A stretch of 10,204 nucleotides of DNA, taken from Deltaproteobacteria bacterium. Its GTDB lineage: Bacteria > Myxococcota > B64-G9. The stretch lies in the NCBI GenBank assembly GCA_030591745.1, contig JAUVAM010000062.1:1-10204 (forward strand), read 5' to 3'. The notes under the pieces are model-generated. The model saw only the letters and a program-made list of their open reading frames with translations, was not told the origin of the DNA and did not search any database. Of the stretch, positions 1-6,500 are shown in pieces (the first letter of the stretch is position 1; every line of letters starts with the position of its first letter). The translations under genes were made by a program, and so were the position numbers.

Positions 1-177
1 ATGCCCACCGCTGGAAAACACACCAACAAAAGCCAACATCGCAACCACGAAAACCCAAAATGTCATGGAAAAATTACGCAACACAAAATAGGCTACAATC
101 AGGCCCAATAGCAGACCGAACCAGCTCAGATGTTGGGACCAGCATTTCATGTCATTGGCGGGGGCCGGATTAGCCAT
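1..177 (-). CDS. Small membrane protein, N-terminal 59 residues only (C-terminus beyond window)
   Basis: The frame opens with ATG at 177-175 and stays open to the left edge, so only 59 residues are visible. After a polar N-terminus with Cys12, two hydrophobic stretches (about residues 18-34 and 38-54) with a short R-N-F-S turn between them predict two inner-membrane helices. The start lies inside the last codons of the upstream epimerase gene, with an 8-base overlap ATGGCTAA, and a GAGAG purine run sits about ten bases before it. This argues for translational coupling and a shared operon with the sugar-nucleotide genes. I do not recognise the family. A role in polysaccharide assembly or export is only a guess from the neighbours. 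Confidence 0.7.
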   Translation of the reverse strand, partial: MANPAPANDMKCWSQHLSWFGLLLGLIVAYFVLRNFSMTFWVFVVAMLAFVGVFSSGGH

Positions 178-1099
178 GTTCTATCTCTCGCTTAAAGTAA
201 TCCAGGGTTCTGGTCAAACCCGTCTCCAAATCGCTTTCCGGTCGCCAGCCCAAAACTCGACCTGCCCTGGTCGGATCGATGCTGGAACGCCGCTGTTCGC
301 CGGGTGCTGGAGGACCGTATTCTGGTTTGTTCGGGATTTCCAGAAGTTTGGCCATGGTGCGATGTAGACTGTTGATATCGGATTCGATGCCCGTACCGAT
401 ATTGAATTTGCCCAGAATCTCTCGCTCAACAGCCAGCTTGTTGGCCCTGGCCACGTCGCTTACATAGACAAAATCCCGTGTTTGGCCGCCGTCTCCGTTG
501 ATGCGTGTGGCTTGTCCTTGAAGCATTTGACCCGCAAAGATAGCCACCACCCCCGCCTCTCCGTGGGGATCCTGCCTGGGGCCGTAGACGTTGGCATAGC
601 GAAGAAGCGTGCAAGACGGCCCCCCTGAGCGGTCAAAGAGCTTCAGGTATTCTTCCGCGCACAACTTGGCGGTGCCGTAAGGGCTGACCGGCGCGCAAAC
701 GTGCTCTTCCGTCGCGGGAAATTCATTCTGCTCACCGTAGATGGCGCCTCCGGTTGAAGAAAAAACCACCTGTCGGCAACCCGCCTGGCTGGCCGCCTGC
801 AGCAAGCCCAGCGTGCCCATCACATTAATCCGCGCATCGAGTCCAGGGTCGCTCACCGAACGGCGCACATCCACCTGGGCTGCCAAATGGGCAATCGCAT
901 CCGGCCGAAAAGCGATCACCTTGGCGGCGAAGGCCTCTTCCCGAATGTCTGCGACTTCGAATTCCGCCCCCGAGGGCAGGTTATTCTCACGACCGCTGCT
1001 TAGGTTATCCAAGACCAAAACCTTGGCACCGGCATCCAAAAAAGTCTCCGCAACATGGGAACCAATGAATCCAGCCCCGCCTGTCACCAATACCTTCAC
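170..1099 (-). CDS. NAD-dependent nucleotide-sugar epimerase/dehydratase (GalE-like, extended SDR)
   Basis: 309 residues, the usual size for an extended short-chain dehydrogenase. Visible motifs are the Rossmann glycine motif TGGAGFIGS (residues 6-14), D31 at the end of beta-2 as expected for NAD binding, LAAQ (72-75), the active-site S-S-T region (114-116) and the catalytic pair Y141-x3-K145. YANVYGPRQ and [11 protein letters not shown] are typical of UDP-glucose 4-epimerase relatives. The start is GTG at 1099-1097, overlapping the stop of the upstream decarboxylase gene by 4 bases (GTGA), with AGGGA a few bases before. Exact substrate cannot be read from sequence: UDP-Glc/UDP-Gal, UDP-GlcNAc or UDP-GlcA/GalA interconversion are all possible. 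The adjacent UDP-xylose synthase makes UDP-xylose to UDP-arabinose epimerisation an attractive alternative. The cytoplasmic, NAD-dependent sugar-nucleotide enzyme call is secure; a gene name is not. Confidence 0.9.
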   Translation of the reverse strand: MKVLVTGGAGFIGSHVAETFLDAGAKVLVLDNLSSGRENNLPSGAEFEVADIREEAFAAKVIAFRPDAIAHLAAQVDVRRSVSDPGLDARINVMGTLGLLQAASQAGCRQVVFSSTGGAIYGEQNEFPATEEHVCAPVSPYGTAKLCAEEYLKLFDRSGGPSCTLLRYANVYGPRQDPHGEAGVVAIFAGQMLQGQATRINGDGGQTRDFVYVSDVARANKLAVEREILGKFNIGTGIESDINSLHRTMAKLLEIPNKPEYGPPAPGEQRRSSIDPTRAGRVLGWRPESDLETGLTRTLDYFKREIEHG

Positions 1100-2028
1100 G
1101 ATCGTTCCCTGAAAAACGCGATGGTGCGCGACAGGCCTTCATCCAAGCCCACCGTGGGTTCCCAGCCAAGCAAACTGCGCGCACGTCCGATATCAGGCTG
1201 TCTCACCTTGGGATCGTCCACCGGCAGGCCTTCGTGGTGCAGAGTGGATTTGGAGTCACACAGGTTGATGATCTTTTCCGCGAGTTCCAGAATGTTGTAC
1301 TCGTTTGGGTTACCCAAATTGACGGGATCGGAATCCGCACGATCCAGGGTGGCCAGAATCCCAGACACCATGTCGTCAATGTAGCAGAAAGAACGCGTCT
1401 GTTTGCCGTCGCCGTAGACCGTCAGGTCTTCGCCTGCCAGCGCCTGACAAATGAAATTGGGAACCACGCGACCATCACCCGCCCGCATGCGCGGGCCGTA
1501 GGTGTTAAAGATGCGCACGATGCGGGTATCCACGCCATGACTTCGATGGTAGGCCATGACCAGGGCTTCAGCAAAACGCTTGGCCTCGTCGTAGACACCT
1601 CTCGGACCGATTGGGTTGACGTGGCCCCAATAGTCCTCCCGCTGGGGATGTACCTGGGGGTCCCCGTAGACCTCACTGGTGGAGGCCAGTAAGACCTTGG
1701 CTGATTTTTCCTTGGCCAGGCCAAGAACCTTGTGTGTACCTAAGGCGCCCACCTTTAATGTCTGGATGGGCAGTTTCAAATAGTCCACAGGACTTGCAGG
1801 GGAGGCAAAATGCAAGATCGCGTCCAAGGACCCCGGGACGTGAATGAACTGGGTGACGTCCTGCTTCAGAAAAACAAAGTCTCCATGCCCAAAAAACGGT
1901 TCAATGTTGGACAGGCTTCCTGTGAGCAGGTTGTCGGCGCAAAGCACCTGATGCCCATCGGCAAGCAGGCGTTCGCAAAGATGAGAGCCAATGAATCCGG
2001 CTCCTCCGGTGACCAGAATGCGGCTCAT
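1096..2028 (-). CDS. UDP-glucuronate decarboxylase (UDP-xylose synthase)
   Basis: 310 residues. The protein converts UDP-glucuronate to UDP-xylose with a tightly bound NAD, going through a 4-keto intermediate, in the cytoplasm. Evidence: Rossmann motif [10 protein letters not shown] (7-16), then the segment characteristic of UXS enzymes, [13 protein letters not shown] (73-85), the T117-S118-E119 catalytic stretch followed by VYGDP, and [13 protein letters not shown] (139-151) containing catalytic Y146 and K150. [10 protein letters not shown] and [14 protein letters not shown] are also family signatures. These motifs separate UXS from dTDP-glucose dehydratase and from GalE. The length matches single-domain bacterial UXS, not the ArnA-type bifunctional enzyme. 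The start is ATG at 2028-2026, with only a weak GGA before it. It lies 25 bases after the ribbon-helix-helix gene and overlaps the epimerase start by 4 bases. UDP-xylose normally feeds exopolysaccharide, lipopolysaccharide or glycoprotein glycans. Confidence 0.94.
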   Translation of the reverse strand: MSRILVTGGAGFIGSHLCERLLADGHQVLCADNLLTGSLSNIEPFFGHGDFVFLKQDVTQFIHVPGSLDAILHFASPASPVDYLKLPIQTLKVGALGTHKVLGLAKEKSAKVLLASTSEVYGDPQVHPQREDYWGHVNPIGPRGVYDEAKRFAEALVMAYHRSHGVDTRIVRIFNTYGPRMRAGDGRVVPNFICQALAGEDLTVYGDGKQTRSFCYIDDMVSGILATLDRADSDPVNLGNPNEYNILELAEKIINLCDSKSTLHHEGLPVDDPKVRQPDIGRARSLLGWEPTVGLDEGLSRTIAFFRERS

Positions 2029-2053
2029 CGTGAGTCCGTCATCGCGAAATGAA

Positions 2054-2239
2054 TCACTTTTTGCCGTCGCCGAATGAAATCTGCCCAGGCAAAAGATCCT
2101 GATGCCTGTCCAGCACCAAATCGATGCCTTCCCGAATGTACTCGGCCACCGGAACCTTGGTTTTCTTATTTAGTAGCTTGAGTTTCTCATTTTGTTCTTG
2201 CGTGATGTAGACCGTGGTGGAAATCTTCTTGCGAGCCAT
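2054..2239 (-). CDS. Ribbon-helix-helix (CopG/MetJ-fold) protein, 61 residues
   Basis: A 61-residue basic protein with the ribbon-helix-helix layout: N-terminal MARKK, an alternating strand ISTTVYIT (6-13) that would form the DNA-contacting beta ribbon, helix A from about residue 14 ([13 protein letters not shown]), the turn [12 protein letters not shown], and helix B through LVLDRH. A short PGQ/GDGKK tail follows. The ATG at 2239-2237 is chosen because GGAGGA sits five bases before it. The frame continues upstream to an ATG at 2287, but that codon lies upstream of the -10 hexamer, so it would not be in the transcript. I recall very similar small proteins as widespread in Myxococcota, with unknown targets. 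As first gene of the sugar-nucleotide operon it could be an autorepressor (inference), or simply share the promoter. Confidence 0.85.
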   Translation of the reverse strand: MARKKISTTVYITQEQNEKLKLLNKKTKVPVAEYIREGIDLVLDRHQDLLPGQISFGDGKK

Positions 2240-2244
2240 CGTAT

Positions 2245-2250
2245 TCCTCC
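2245..2250 (-). promoter_or_regulatory. Strong Shine-Dalgarno (GGAGGA) fixing the ribbon-helix-helix start
   Basis: On the minus strand GGAGGA is followed by five bases and ATG at 2239-2237. This near-ideal spacing decides the start in favour of the 61-residue product over the longer frame from 2287. Confidence 0.85.
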
Positions 2251-2278
2251 AAAAGGGTAACCGCCACCCAGTGGCCAC

Positions 2279-2307
2279 ACCATACATGTCATTATATATA
2301 TTGTCAA
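2279..2307 (-). promoter_or_regulatory. Sigma70-type promoter of the ribbon-helix-helix/UXS/epimerase operon
   Basis: On the minus strand a perfect -35 TTGACA (2307-2302), a 17-base spacer and TATGGT (2284-2279, 4 of 6 to consensus) form a convincing promoter. Initiation would fall near 2272, giving a leader of about 30 bases that includes the GGAGGA site. The spacer is almost pure A/T (ATATATATAA). TGTCA, read on the plus strand, occurs at 2287-2291 and 2302-2306, exactly 15 bases apart, the second copy overlapping the -35. This arrangement could be an operator. Confidence 0.75.
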
Positions 2308-2339
2308 CAAGGGGCTATTCCTTTAAGCCCGGAAGCCAG

Positions 2340-2402
2340 AAGGACTTTTGTCTTGACTAGGGACCAAGGAATCCTCATATACTCGTTCGAGCAAGGACTT
2401 TT
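2340..2402 (+). repeat. 10-bp direct repeat AAGGACTTTT bracketing the lipoprotein promoter
   Basis: Identical copies AAGGACTTTT lie at 2340-2349 and 2393-2402, 53 bases apart or about five helical turns. The first ends just upstream of the proposed -35 and the second lies just after the expected start of transcription. The position suggests a paired regulator-binding site, but the repeat is short and no regulator is identified. Confidence 0.5.
2353..2383 (+). promoter_or_regulatory. Possible promoter of the repeat lipoprotein gene
   Basis: TTGACT (2353-2358, 5 of 6 to the -35 consensus) and TATACT (2378-2383, 5 of 6 to the -10) are separated by 19 bases, longer than ideal. CATATA at 2376 would give a 17-base spacer with a poorer hexamer. 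Initiation near 2390 gives a leader of about 30 bases to the GTG at 2422. Confidence 0.45.
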
Positions 2403-2406
2403 ATCC

Positions 2407-2413
2407 AAGGGAG
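2407..2413 (+). promoter_or_regulatory. Shine-Dalgarno AAGGGAG fixing the GTG start of the lipoprotein
   Basis: AAGGGAG ends eight bases before GTG at 2422. The in-frame TTG at 2353 has no such site and coincides with the -35 hexamer. A 2422 start also places a Lys at residue 3 and the lipobox cysteine at residue 24, as a lipoprotein signal peptide requires. Confidence 0.75.
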
Positions 2414-2421
2414 ATCATCCG

Positions 2422-3066
2422 GTGAACAAGGGGCTGACCGAAGCTATAGGGACGTGTGTTGCTTGGACCACCTTGGTATTGATGGGGGCTTGTGCCTCTG
2501 GACCCGAGAAAGGAACCGGCCCTGCTGGGGGATCGCTGGTAGCGGCTGCGCCAGTTGTTGAGGTCAAGTCCGTTTCCGGACGCGCCAATCCTGGAGAGAA
2601 AGTCAAAGAATTCGACCTTAATCATGACAACAAACCTGACGTCTGGGCCTTTTTCGGCGTCATGACCCATCCAGACGATGAAACCCAGACCAAAGAAAGC
2701 CTGGTCCGCAAAGAATGGGACTTCAACTTTGATGGCAAGGTGGACATTCGCCGATACTACAACTTTCGCAGCGAAATCGTAAAAGACGAATTGGACCTCG
2801 ATTTCGACGGTCGATTTGATGTGACCTCGTTTTATCACCAAGGCGCAAAAATTCGACAAGAGTATGACTTCAATTTTGACTCCAAGCCGGACTATTGGAA
2901 GTTTTTCGAGAAAAAGCAGTTGGCGCGCACCGAGCGGGACAGGGATTTCAACGGTCGAATTGACCGCTGGGAATACTACAACCAGGGCAAGCTGGAACGC
3001 GTGGCCCTGGACGAAGACGGGGATGGACAGATCGACAAGTGGTTGCAGCAAAAATCAGAATCCTGA
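2422..3066 (+). CDS. Predicted lipoprotein with six D-x-[ND]-x-[DN]-x-x-x-D calcium-loop-like repeats
   Basis: 214 residues from GTG at 2422. Residues 1-23 form a lipoprotein signal peptide (Lys3, hydrophobic core, L-M-G-A before Cys24). Ala at +2 suggests outer-membrane sorting by the E. coli Lol rule, though other lineages may differ. After a Gly/Ala-rich linker come six acidic loops with Asp/Asn at relative positions 1, 3, 5 and 9, beginning at residues 65, 100, 125, 149, 173 and 197. The last four intervals are 25, 24, 24 and 24 residues. Each loop is followed by an aromatic segment such as VWAFF, YWKFF or RWEYY and then a turn with G/N-x-K. The loop pattern resembles EF-hand, dockerin and thrombospondin type-3 Ca2+ sites, so metal binding is plausible but not shown. 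The protein has no catalytic motif. It is convergent with the SPOR gene, with six bases between stop codons. Confidence 0.85.
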   Translation: MNKGLTEAIGTCVAWTTLVLMGACASGPEKGTGPAGGSLVAAAPVVEVKSVSGRANPGEKVKEFDLNHDNKPDVWAFFGVMTHPDDETQTKESLVRKEWDFNFDGKVDIRRYYNFRSEIVKDELDLDFDGRFDVTSFYHQGAKIRQEYDFNFDSKPDYWKFFEKKQLARTERDRDFNGRIDRWEYYNQGKLERVALDEDGDGQIDKWLQQKSES

Positions 3067-3067
3067 T
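3050..3067 (-). terminator. Weak candidate terminator of the PEGA/TPR/argS/SPOR operon
   Basis: Just after the SPOR stop codon, the minus strand carries ATCAG-GATT-CTGAT followed by a run of T (3067-3050). The stem is only 5 bp and A/T-rich, and it lies inside the last codons of the convergent lipoprotein gene. The position is right, but strength is doubtful. Confidence 0.3.
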
Positions 3068-3072
3068 CCCAC

Positions 3073-3639
3073 TCACTTTTCGCAAAGCATGAACAAGGCG
3101 TTCAACCGCTGCTCCTGTTTAAGACGGGCCTTGTCTGATTCAGCACCGATCGCGTCTGCATAATGCCCTATCCGCACCCGGTGGTAACTCCCTTTGCCCG
3201 GTACTTCACCGGCAACGCTACGTACCTGCGAAAAACCCGCAGCCTTGAGCTTATCCACCAAATTCTTGGCTTGGGAAGCCTCCCGGAATGATGCCACCTG
3301 CAGGCAGTGTGTATTGACCGCGGCTGATAATTTGCCCTCGGCGGGCGCGGGCTTGACAGGCTCGGGCTTGACTGGCTTGACGGGTTGGGGTTTTGGGGAT
3401 TTAATCTTTTTTGGATCTTGCCTTGGTGAACTCAAGGTTTTGGGAAAACTCAGATCCTCGGATTTGGCTGGCACCAGCCCCTGATCTCTGGCGTCGATTT
3501 GGCTCAAAGGATCAGGCTTGAGCTTTCCACCTTGGACCGTGTGTCGCCCCACCATGACTCCGGCGGCAAAGAGGCCGCCACCCATAATCAAAAGCGCCAG
3601 CCAGAAAAACGGGCGTCCCTCCTGTCCGCTTTGCACCAT
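3073..3639 (-). CDS. SPOR-domain inner-membrane protein (FtsN-like layout)
   Basis: 188 residues with a clear bitopic plan: a short cytoplasmic N-terminus, one transmembrane helix (about 11-30), a low-complexity periplasmic linker rich in Lys and Pro (72-100, tandem K-P-x-K-P), and a C-terminal SPOR domain (about 111-187). The SPOR core shows LQVASF at its first strand (113-118), a helix with A-K-x-L-V-x-K-L (124-131) and HRVRIGHY (153-160). SPOR domains bind denuded septal glycan strands, so a role in cell division or envelope remodelling is expected. Cys112 and Cys186 might form a disulfide, as in some SPOR domains. The ATG directly follows the argS stop (TGAATG, zero gap), with a G-rich GGAGGG site within the argS end. 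An argS neighbour is seen for FtsN-like genes in Pseudomonas. Identity as true FtsN is unproven. Confidence 0.88.
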   Translation of the reverse strand: MVQSGQEGRPFFWLALLIMGGGLFAAGVMVGRHTVQGGKLKPDPLSQIDARDQGLVPAKSEDLSFPKTLSSPRQDPKKIKSPKPQPVKPVKPEPVKPAPAEGKLSAAVNTHCLQVASFREASQAKNLVDKLKAAGFSQVRSVAGEVPGKGSYHRVRIGHYADAIGAESDKARLKQEQRLNALFMLCEK

Positions 3640-5313
3640 TCAGCCCTCCCCTCCCCCGTCCAAACTCTCCATGCGCTCAGGTGCACCTACACCAAGCAAG
3701 GTCAGGGCATTTTTCAAGACCTGACGCAGGGCCAGCACCATCACCAAACGCGCCTGTACCTTGGCCGGGTCGGATCCCAAAATGGGATCCGACTTGCCGG
3801 TGGAGGTGTAATACGAGTGAAAAGCGGCCACCAAATCCTGCAGGTAGTACACCACCTGATGAGGCGCCTGGGCATCGGCGGCCTTGCTGACCATTTCTCC
3901 AAAGCCGGCCATGCGCTTGAGCAAACCCATTTCTTCGGGACGACCAAGGGGGCTCAGGTCGGTCTTGAGGGCTTGTTCGATATCGGGAATCGGAATGCCC
4001 CGCTCGCCGGCCTTGGCCAAAATGCTGGAAAGCCGAGCGTGTCCATACTGGACATAGAAGACCGGATTCTCCAGCGTTCGGCGCTTGGCCAACTCCAAAT
4101 CGAACTCCATCTGGCTATCTGAGCTGCGCACCAAGAAGAAGAAGCGGGCCGCATCTCGTCCAACCTCCTCGAAGACCTCGCGAAGGGTGATGATCTCTCC
4201 TGCACGCTTACTCAGAACAACGGGTTCTCCATCGCGCACCAGGCTCACCATCTGCACCAGGACCACTTCCAAAGCGTCGTCCGGCTGCCCCAGGGCGCGC
4301 AGGGATGCCTGCATTCTGGGTACATAGCCGTGATGGTCCGCGCCCCAAATGTTGACCAGTTTGTCGAAACCTCGTTTGATCTTGTCTAAGTGGTAGGCGA
4401 TGTCGGTGGCAAAATAGGTATTGGACCCGTCGCTTTTGACCAAGACACGGGCCTTTTCATCGCCGAATCGATCTGAAGCAAACCAGCGTGCGCCATCTCG
4501 CTGCTCCAGCACACCCAAAGATTCCATCTCGCTGAAGCATTCTTCGATCCGGCCACTGTCCACAATCGCCCGTTCGGAGACATAGCGGTCCATATGGATA
4601 CCGAAATCGCCCAAGTCCTGCTGGATGCCAAGAAGCATTCGTTCAACGGCCCAATGCTCCAAAGCCTCTATGTTATCGCCGATTTCTTCCGGCACCTCTC
4701 CAGCCAGGTCCTTGACGTAGTCGCCATGGTAGCCGTCCTCGGGAAAGGTTGAGTCCTCATCCCGAGCAAGCTTTCTGTGATGGTCAATGCTGAGAGCCAA
4801 ATTGCGAACCTGACGCCCTGCGTCGTTCAGGTAAAATTCTCGTGACACTTGATGCCCGGAAAACGCCAACAAGGCCGCCAGCACATCACCCACCACGGCG
4901 CCACGACCGTGGCCAAAATGCAACGGTCCTGTCGGGTTGGCCGAAACAAACTCCACCATCACCCGCTTGGCCGGATTTTTCTCCCCGCGACCATAGCCAT
5001 CTCCTGCTCGCAGCACATCCCGGGCCACCTCTTGCCAGGCACTCTGATGAGCAAAAACATTGAGGAAGCCCGGTCCGGCCACCTCGACCCGATCGACAAA
5101 CGCGAGTTCGCTCAAAGGAGCGATCAAGTCTTCGGCGATCTTTCTCGGGGCTCGACGCAGGGGTTTGGCAAGCAACATGGCCACGTTGGATGCATAGTCA
5201 CCATGACTGCTTTGGGCTGGTACTTCGATGCTGAATTCGGGGATGGCTTCTGAATCCAACTCAGTCTGCTCAAGCAATGCCTCGATGATGCGTCGGCGAA
5301 GTAGCTCCTTCAT
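3640..5313 (-). CDS. argS: Arginyl-tRNA synthetase
   Basis: 557 residues, normal for bacterial ArgRS, a class I synthetase that charges tRNA-Arg with arginine using ATP in the cytoplasm. Regions in order: the N-terminal Add-1 domain (about 1-100, containing SSHGDYASNVAM), the catalytic Rossmann domain with VEFVSANPTGPLHFGHGRG (120-138; HIGH-type motif H132-F-G-H135), YLNDAGRQ, the IWGADHHGYVPRM segment (322-333), and LSKRAGEIITL (368-378), which stands where other class I enzymes have KMSKS. A C-terminal DALR anticodon-binding helical domain ends in GVGAPERM (541-548). All expected blocks are present, with no frameshift. The ATG at 5313-5311 overlaps the TPR gene stop by four bases (ATGA), with GGAG about ten bases before. 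A strong 11-bp hairpin lies in its distal part (3769-3793). Co-transcription with envelope genes is unusual for an essential synthetase. Confidence 0.97.
   Translation of the reverse strand: MKELLRRRIIEALLEQTELDSEAIPEFSIEVPAQSSHGDYASNVAMLLAKPLRRAPRKIAEDLIAPLSELAFVDRVEVAGPGFLNVFAHQSAWQEVARDVLRAGDGYGRGEKNPAKRVMVEFVSANPTGPLHFGHGRGAVVGDVLAALLAFSGHQVSREFYLNDAGRQVRNLALSIDHHRKLARDEDSTFPEDGYHGDYVKDLAGEVPEEIGDNIEALEHWAVERMLLGIQQDLGDFGIHMDRYVSERAIVDSGRIEECFSEMESLGVLEQRDGARWFASDRFGDEKARVLVKSDGSNTYFATDIAYHLDKIKRGFDKLVNIWGADHHGYVPRMQASLRALGQPDDALEVVLVQMVSLVRDGEPVVLSKRAGEIITLREVFEEVGRDAARFFFLVRSSDSQMEFDLELAKRRTLENPVFYVQYGHARLSSILAKAGERGIPIPDIEQALKTDLSPLGRPEEMGLLKRMAGFGEMVSKAADAQAPHQVVYYLQDLVAAFHSYYTSTGKSDPILGSDPAKVQARLVMVLALRQVLKNALTLLGVGAPERMESLDGGGEG
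3769..3793 (-). repeat. Perfect 11-bp inverted repeat inside argS (3-base loop)
   Basis: GTCGGATCCCA at 3769-3779 and its exact complement TGGGATCCGAC at 3783-3793 are separated by AAA (plus strand). In the argS mRNA this would be a stable hairpin with a UUU loop, about 130 bases before the SPOR start codon. It encodes S-D-P-I-L-G-S-D-P (508-516). No T-run follows on either strand, so it is not an ordinary rho-independent terminator. It may affect mRNA processing or the argS/SPOR expression ratio, or may be chance. Confidence 0.8.
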
Positions 5314-6497
5314 TTTCCAGATTCTCCGTCCTCTCCCCCGTCCAGGGCCGGCTTGGCCGGCGAGGCTTCCAGCTTATTAATGGCAGCCTCAATCTCCTGA
5401 ATCGCCTTGGCATCCGTAGCCAAGAGAATTTTGCTTCGCTCCAGCACCGACCGAGCCCACTCGAGCTCTCCGGATTTCAGAATTTCCTTTGCGAGCACGA
5501 TGCCTTGCTCGGGGCTGTCGCGCAGCAGGCCATCCGCCTTTCTCAGGGAAAATCGTGCCTCGTCCCTTTTGGCTTGAGCCAGGAGGACGCGTCCGAGGCC
5601 TCGCCAAACCGACATGTGCACCCGGTCCAACTCGAGACTCTTCCGATATTTCTTCTCCGCCTCAGCCCACTTCTTCTCGCGTTCGTCCAAGGCCGCCAGT
5701 ACTTCCCAGGCCATATAGTCTTCTGGAAATACCCGCACCAGGTTCTGATAGATTTTTCGCGCCTCGTCCAGCTTGCCTTTTTTGACGGCATGGATCCCGA
5801 GAAGCTCCTGCGCCTCGTAGTAGGCTGCCGATGGGCATGGTCCATGGGCCTTGCCGTTTGCAGCTTTGGGGGGACACATGGGGATGGTCGCCAAAATCTT
5901 GTTGCTTTCTTCGTCACGTTTGTCCTGGGCAAGAAGTCTGGCCAGGGCCAGGTGCGCCTTTCCCTGAGGGTCGGCCGACAGGGCAGCCCGAAGTCTCTTC
6001 TCCGCTGACTGCATACGTCCGTTGGCTTGTTCAAGATTTGCCAAGCTCAACAGGGTCTCGATCTGGGTTTCGATCTGCCCGGGGTGGGTCTTCAACAATT
6101 CTTCCAGGGCCTGCATGGCCCCAATTGGATTCCCCAAAAGATTCCTTGCCCGAGCCAGATCGTTCAAGGCAACGCTATTTTCCTTTTCGAGTTTGGCGGC
6201 CTTTTTCAGAAGCGTTTCGGCCTCAACCAGGCGATCTTTTCTGCCTTGTTCCCCGGCTTCAGCCTGATCGATGAGCACTCTGCCCAGCTTGCACATGGCG
6301 GCAACGTGACGCGGGTCGCCTATCAAAACAGCCCTGTATTCCCTCTCCGCGGTGGCCTTGTCACCTCTTGCAAAGGCGGCGTTGCCTCGTTGGTAGCGGC
6401 TCTCCAGGCCCCAGTTGACCTGATTCTCTTCCTCGGAGGGACAAGCGACGAGGCACAGCAGCACGAACAAACCCGATAACAAGCCAATTTGCTTCAT
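5310..6497 (-). CDS. TPR-repeat lipoprotein
   Basis: 395 residues. Residues 1-18 are a lipoprotein signal peptide (Lys2, Leu-rich core, L-V-A then Cys19), followed by P-S-E-E-E. The rest is helical with recognisable tetratricopeptide units, for example 31-64 (YQRGNAAFARGDKATAEREY), 161-178, 226-262 (KKGKLDEARKIYQNLV) and 263-296 (WAEAEKKYRKSLELD). These are interrupted at 206-224 by a Pro/Gly insert holding Cys208 and Cys221. The acidic Gly-rich tail (386-395) looks disordered. TPR lipoproteins are usually scaffolds for secretion, cell-wall or motility complexes; the partner here is unknown. The PEGA-domain product made just upstream (three-base gap) is the obvious candidate. GGGAG lies about nine bases before the ATG, within the preceding gene's end. 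Confidence 0.88.
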   Translation of the reverse strand: MKQIGLLSGLFVLLCLVACPSEEENQVNWGLESRYQRGNAAFARGDKATAEREYRAVLIGDPRHVAAMCKLGRVLIDQAEAGEQGRKDRLVEAETLLKKAAKLEKENSVALNDLARARNLLGNPIGAMQALEELLKTHPGQIETQIETLLSLANLEQANGRMQSAEKRLRAALSADPQGKAHLALARLLAQDKRDEESNKILATIPMCPPKAANGKAHGPCPSAAYYEAQELLGIHAVKKGKLDEARKIYQNLVRVFPEDYMAWEVLAALDEREKKWAEAEKKYRKSLELDRVHMSVWRGLGRVLLAQAKRDEARFSLRKADGLLRDSPEQGIVLAKEILKSGELEWARSVLERSKILLATDAKAIQEIEAAINKLEASPAKPALDGGEDGESGK

Positions 6498-6500
6498 GGG

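Noticed and set aside
1481..1496. Inverted repeat GCCCGC-ATGC-GCGGGC within the UXS gene
   Set aside because: Only 6 bp, and it encodes the conserved G-P-R-M-R-A-G segment of the enzyme, so codon choice and protein conservation explain it.
2240..2287. Upstream extension of the ribbon-helix-helix frame to an ATG at 2287
   Set aside because: That ATG is upstream of the -10 hexamer and has no ribosome site; the GGAGGA-preceded ATG at 2239 begins the conserved MARKK segment.
2353..2421. Extension of the lipoprotein frame to TTG at 2353
   Set aside because: The TTG is part of the candidate -35 hexamer and lacks a ribosome site; it would push the signal peptide away from the N-terminus.
2401..3051. 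Long minus-strand open frame (216 codons) opposite the repeat lipoprotein
   Set aside because: It mirrors the regular Asp-rich codons of the real gene (GAC read backwards as Val), has no ribosome site or recognisable domain, and lies fully antisense to a well-supported gene.
3325..3425. Tandem short repeats in the SPOR gene considered as a DNA repeat element
   Set aside because: They encode the Lys-Pro-rich periplasmic linker common in SPOR proteins; low-complexity coding explains them.
3499..4122. Plus-strand open frame (207 codons) antisense to argS and the SPOR start
   Set aside because: It is opposite conserved argS sequence, has no family motif and no ribosome site; a shadow of codon bias.
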